DNA of 64,000 nucleotides, taken from Anthoceros angustus (Eukaryota > Streptophyta > Anthocerotopsida > Anthocerotales > Anthocerotaceae). Position numbers and translations under genes: made by a program. The notes beneath the pieces were generated by a model. The model was not told the origin of the DNA. It saw only the letters and a program-made list of their open reading frames with translations, and ran no database searches. The stretch is from NCBI GenBank assembly GCA_010909165.1, contig MU008178.1, positions 446,369-510,368 on the forward strand, read 5' to 3'. Below are positions 63,050 through 64,000 of the stretch, piece by piece; position 1 is the first letter of the stretch; every line of letters starts with the position of its first letter.

Positions 63050-64000
63050 AAGGGTGTCACCCACTAAAGTTCCTACTTTCCATCCAAAGAATGTTTCCGA
63101 ATGGTGGTTGCAAACTCGAACCTATGGGATTAATGCAAAGTAGGAACGTAAGGAAGGCCGCTCGCCGAAGGGACGATCAGAATTCGCTTTTTGGGAGGAA
63201 AATGTGGTTTAGTAAGGACACAACAAAAGCCACGGACAAGGTATTTCCAAAACAAGAATATCCGGAACCGACGCATAACATTCACTCTGGGACCCGGGAC
63301 AAACCGTGATTTCGCCACTCATCACCGTAGTTCAATCCTTCGTCATCACTTGGTCCACTTCTCCAAAGATTGTCATCACTATCTTCGCACTTTGACTCGC
63401 AGTATGAAGCGCAACTCGCAGAGCTTATCCCTTATCGCTTTTTGTCCACGCATACACATGTTTCCGTATGCTCAACACAAACCCATAATACGATGATGCT
63501 ATCACAAACACCTCCTGTATGTTTTGGGTAATGGACCTTATTCCCTTTTTTCCTCGGCATCATACCAGATGGGTTGGCACTCTGACGGACTATGAATTCC
63601 TACACATATCTCCCTTCGCATCCGTGGTGCTCGGTCCGATACCTGGATAAGAAAGTGAGGTCGTGGTGCATCTAGTCACACAATGACTCTCCCAATCCGA
63701 ATGGCACATTATGCGTGTCCATAGTGCACCGCAAACATCCCTTCAAGATTTCCATTATGTCCCCATTCATCCGCCGCCATTCCACTATTGCCTTCCGGCA
63801 TTTTGATATGCCCCAAGTACATATCACGCGTGGAGGTCCCTCAATAATGCCTCATCTAGCAAAGCTTCATCCGGCACTTGAAGTGGTCAGTCAGATGATC
63901 CACTTCGCACGTGAAAACCACTTTCAAGGACGAGCACTAGCCCAATGTTATTCTCCACAATGATAGCAATCTCCTTCCGTCCACCCAAAAGGCTTCCCAC
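63050..64000 (-). pseudogene. DUF7869-like element protein, copy 2 (runs off window)
   Basis: Second copy of 60,960-62,030, same strand, with many small indels relative to it. It reaches the window edge in the part equivalent to 'GGAAGCATTCTGGTGGACC' at 7,926, so the N-terminal half may lie beyond. Confidence 0.6.

Larger units (their letters stand above)
60041..64000. repeat. ~2.05-kb unit in two direct tandem copies (second cut by window end)
   Basis: Copy 1 is 60,041 to about 62,094 and copy 2 is 62,095 to the window end. Both begin GCCACCGTGGTAGTAGCTCG and continue through the plus-strand ORF, the 'CCCACTAAAGTTCCTACTTT' block and the minus-strand DUF7869-like gene. The joint at 62,036-62,094 ('GGAGGGCGCCGCCGGGCGCC') is GC-rich and unlike either side. 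Confidence 0.9.

Overview
This window is eukaryotic nuclear DNA from a streptophyte (a land plant or a close algal relative). The evidence is spliced host genes with GT-AG introns, a plant-type Aurora kinase, a Raf-like kinase with an EDR1 domain, a mitochondrial ATP synthase gamma subunit, an FYV7/TAP26-type rRNA-processing protein, and Copia retrotransposons primed by initiator-Met tRNA. Short introns (about 80-350 bp) in a repeat-rich setting would fit a bryophyte, lycophyte or streptophyte alga, but I cannot settle the species.

Layout. 1-5.06 kb is a GC-rich, decayed gag-like element (copy A) read on the minus strand. 5.46-8.73 kb is a decayed plus-strand transposon-like gene (DUF7869-like), preceded by a three-fold tandem repeat. 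9.40-10.49 kb is a low-copy repeat ('R'). 10,496-33,173 is one nested retrotransposon block of 22.7 kb, bounded by a related pair of ~250-bp LTRs with PBS, PPT and a 5-bp target-site duplication (AGCTG). Inside it lie GC-rich copy B (16.98-21.8 kb), which separates an integrase fragment from a reverse-transcriptase fragment, and a nearly whole but decayed Copia element (25.2-32.4 kb). 33,174-35,570 is the second half of the interrupted R repeat.

35.65-48.73 kb is the host gene island: FYV7-like (+), ATP synthase gamma (-), Aurora kinase (+), an Expp1/At3g44150-like secreted protein (+) and an EDR1/CTR1-type Raf-like kinase (+). ATP synthase gamma and Aurora share a 417-bp divergent promoter containing an exact mitosis-specific activator element. 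FYV7-like and ATP synthase gamma converge. The Raf-like gene is intact through kinase subdomain VIII; its C-lobe is broken by several small indels, and there is one further frameshift in its EDR1 domain.

48.73-51.5 kb shows nothing recognisable. 51.5-64.0 kb is repetitive again: a Copia 3' LTR, a 3.12-kb unit in two tandem copies (53.53-59.81 kb) and a ~2.05-kb unit in two tandem copies (60.04-64.0 kb, running off the window). The last unit carries a plus-strand basic, AT-hook-bearing ORF facing a minus-strand DUF7869-like gene, a diverged relative of the one at 7-8.7 kb. Nearly all repeat-derived reading frames hold many 1-6 base indels, so they are annotated as pseudogenes or fragments. Part of that damage may be consensus error rather than biology (see findings).
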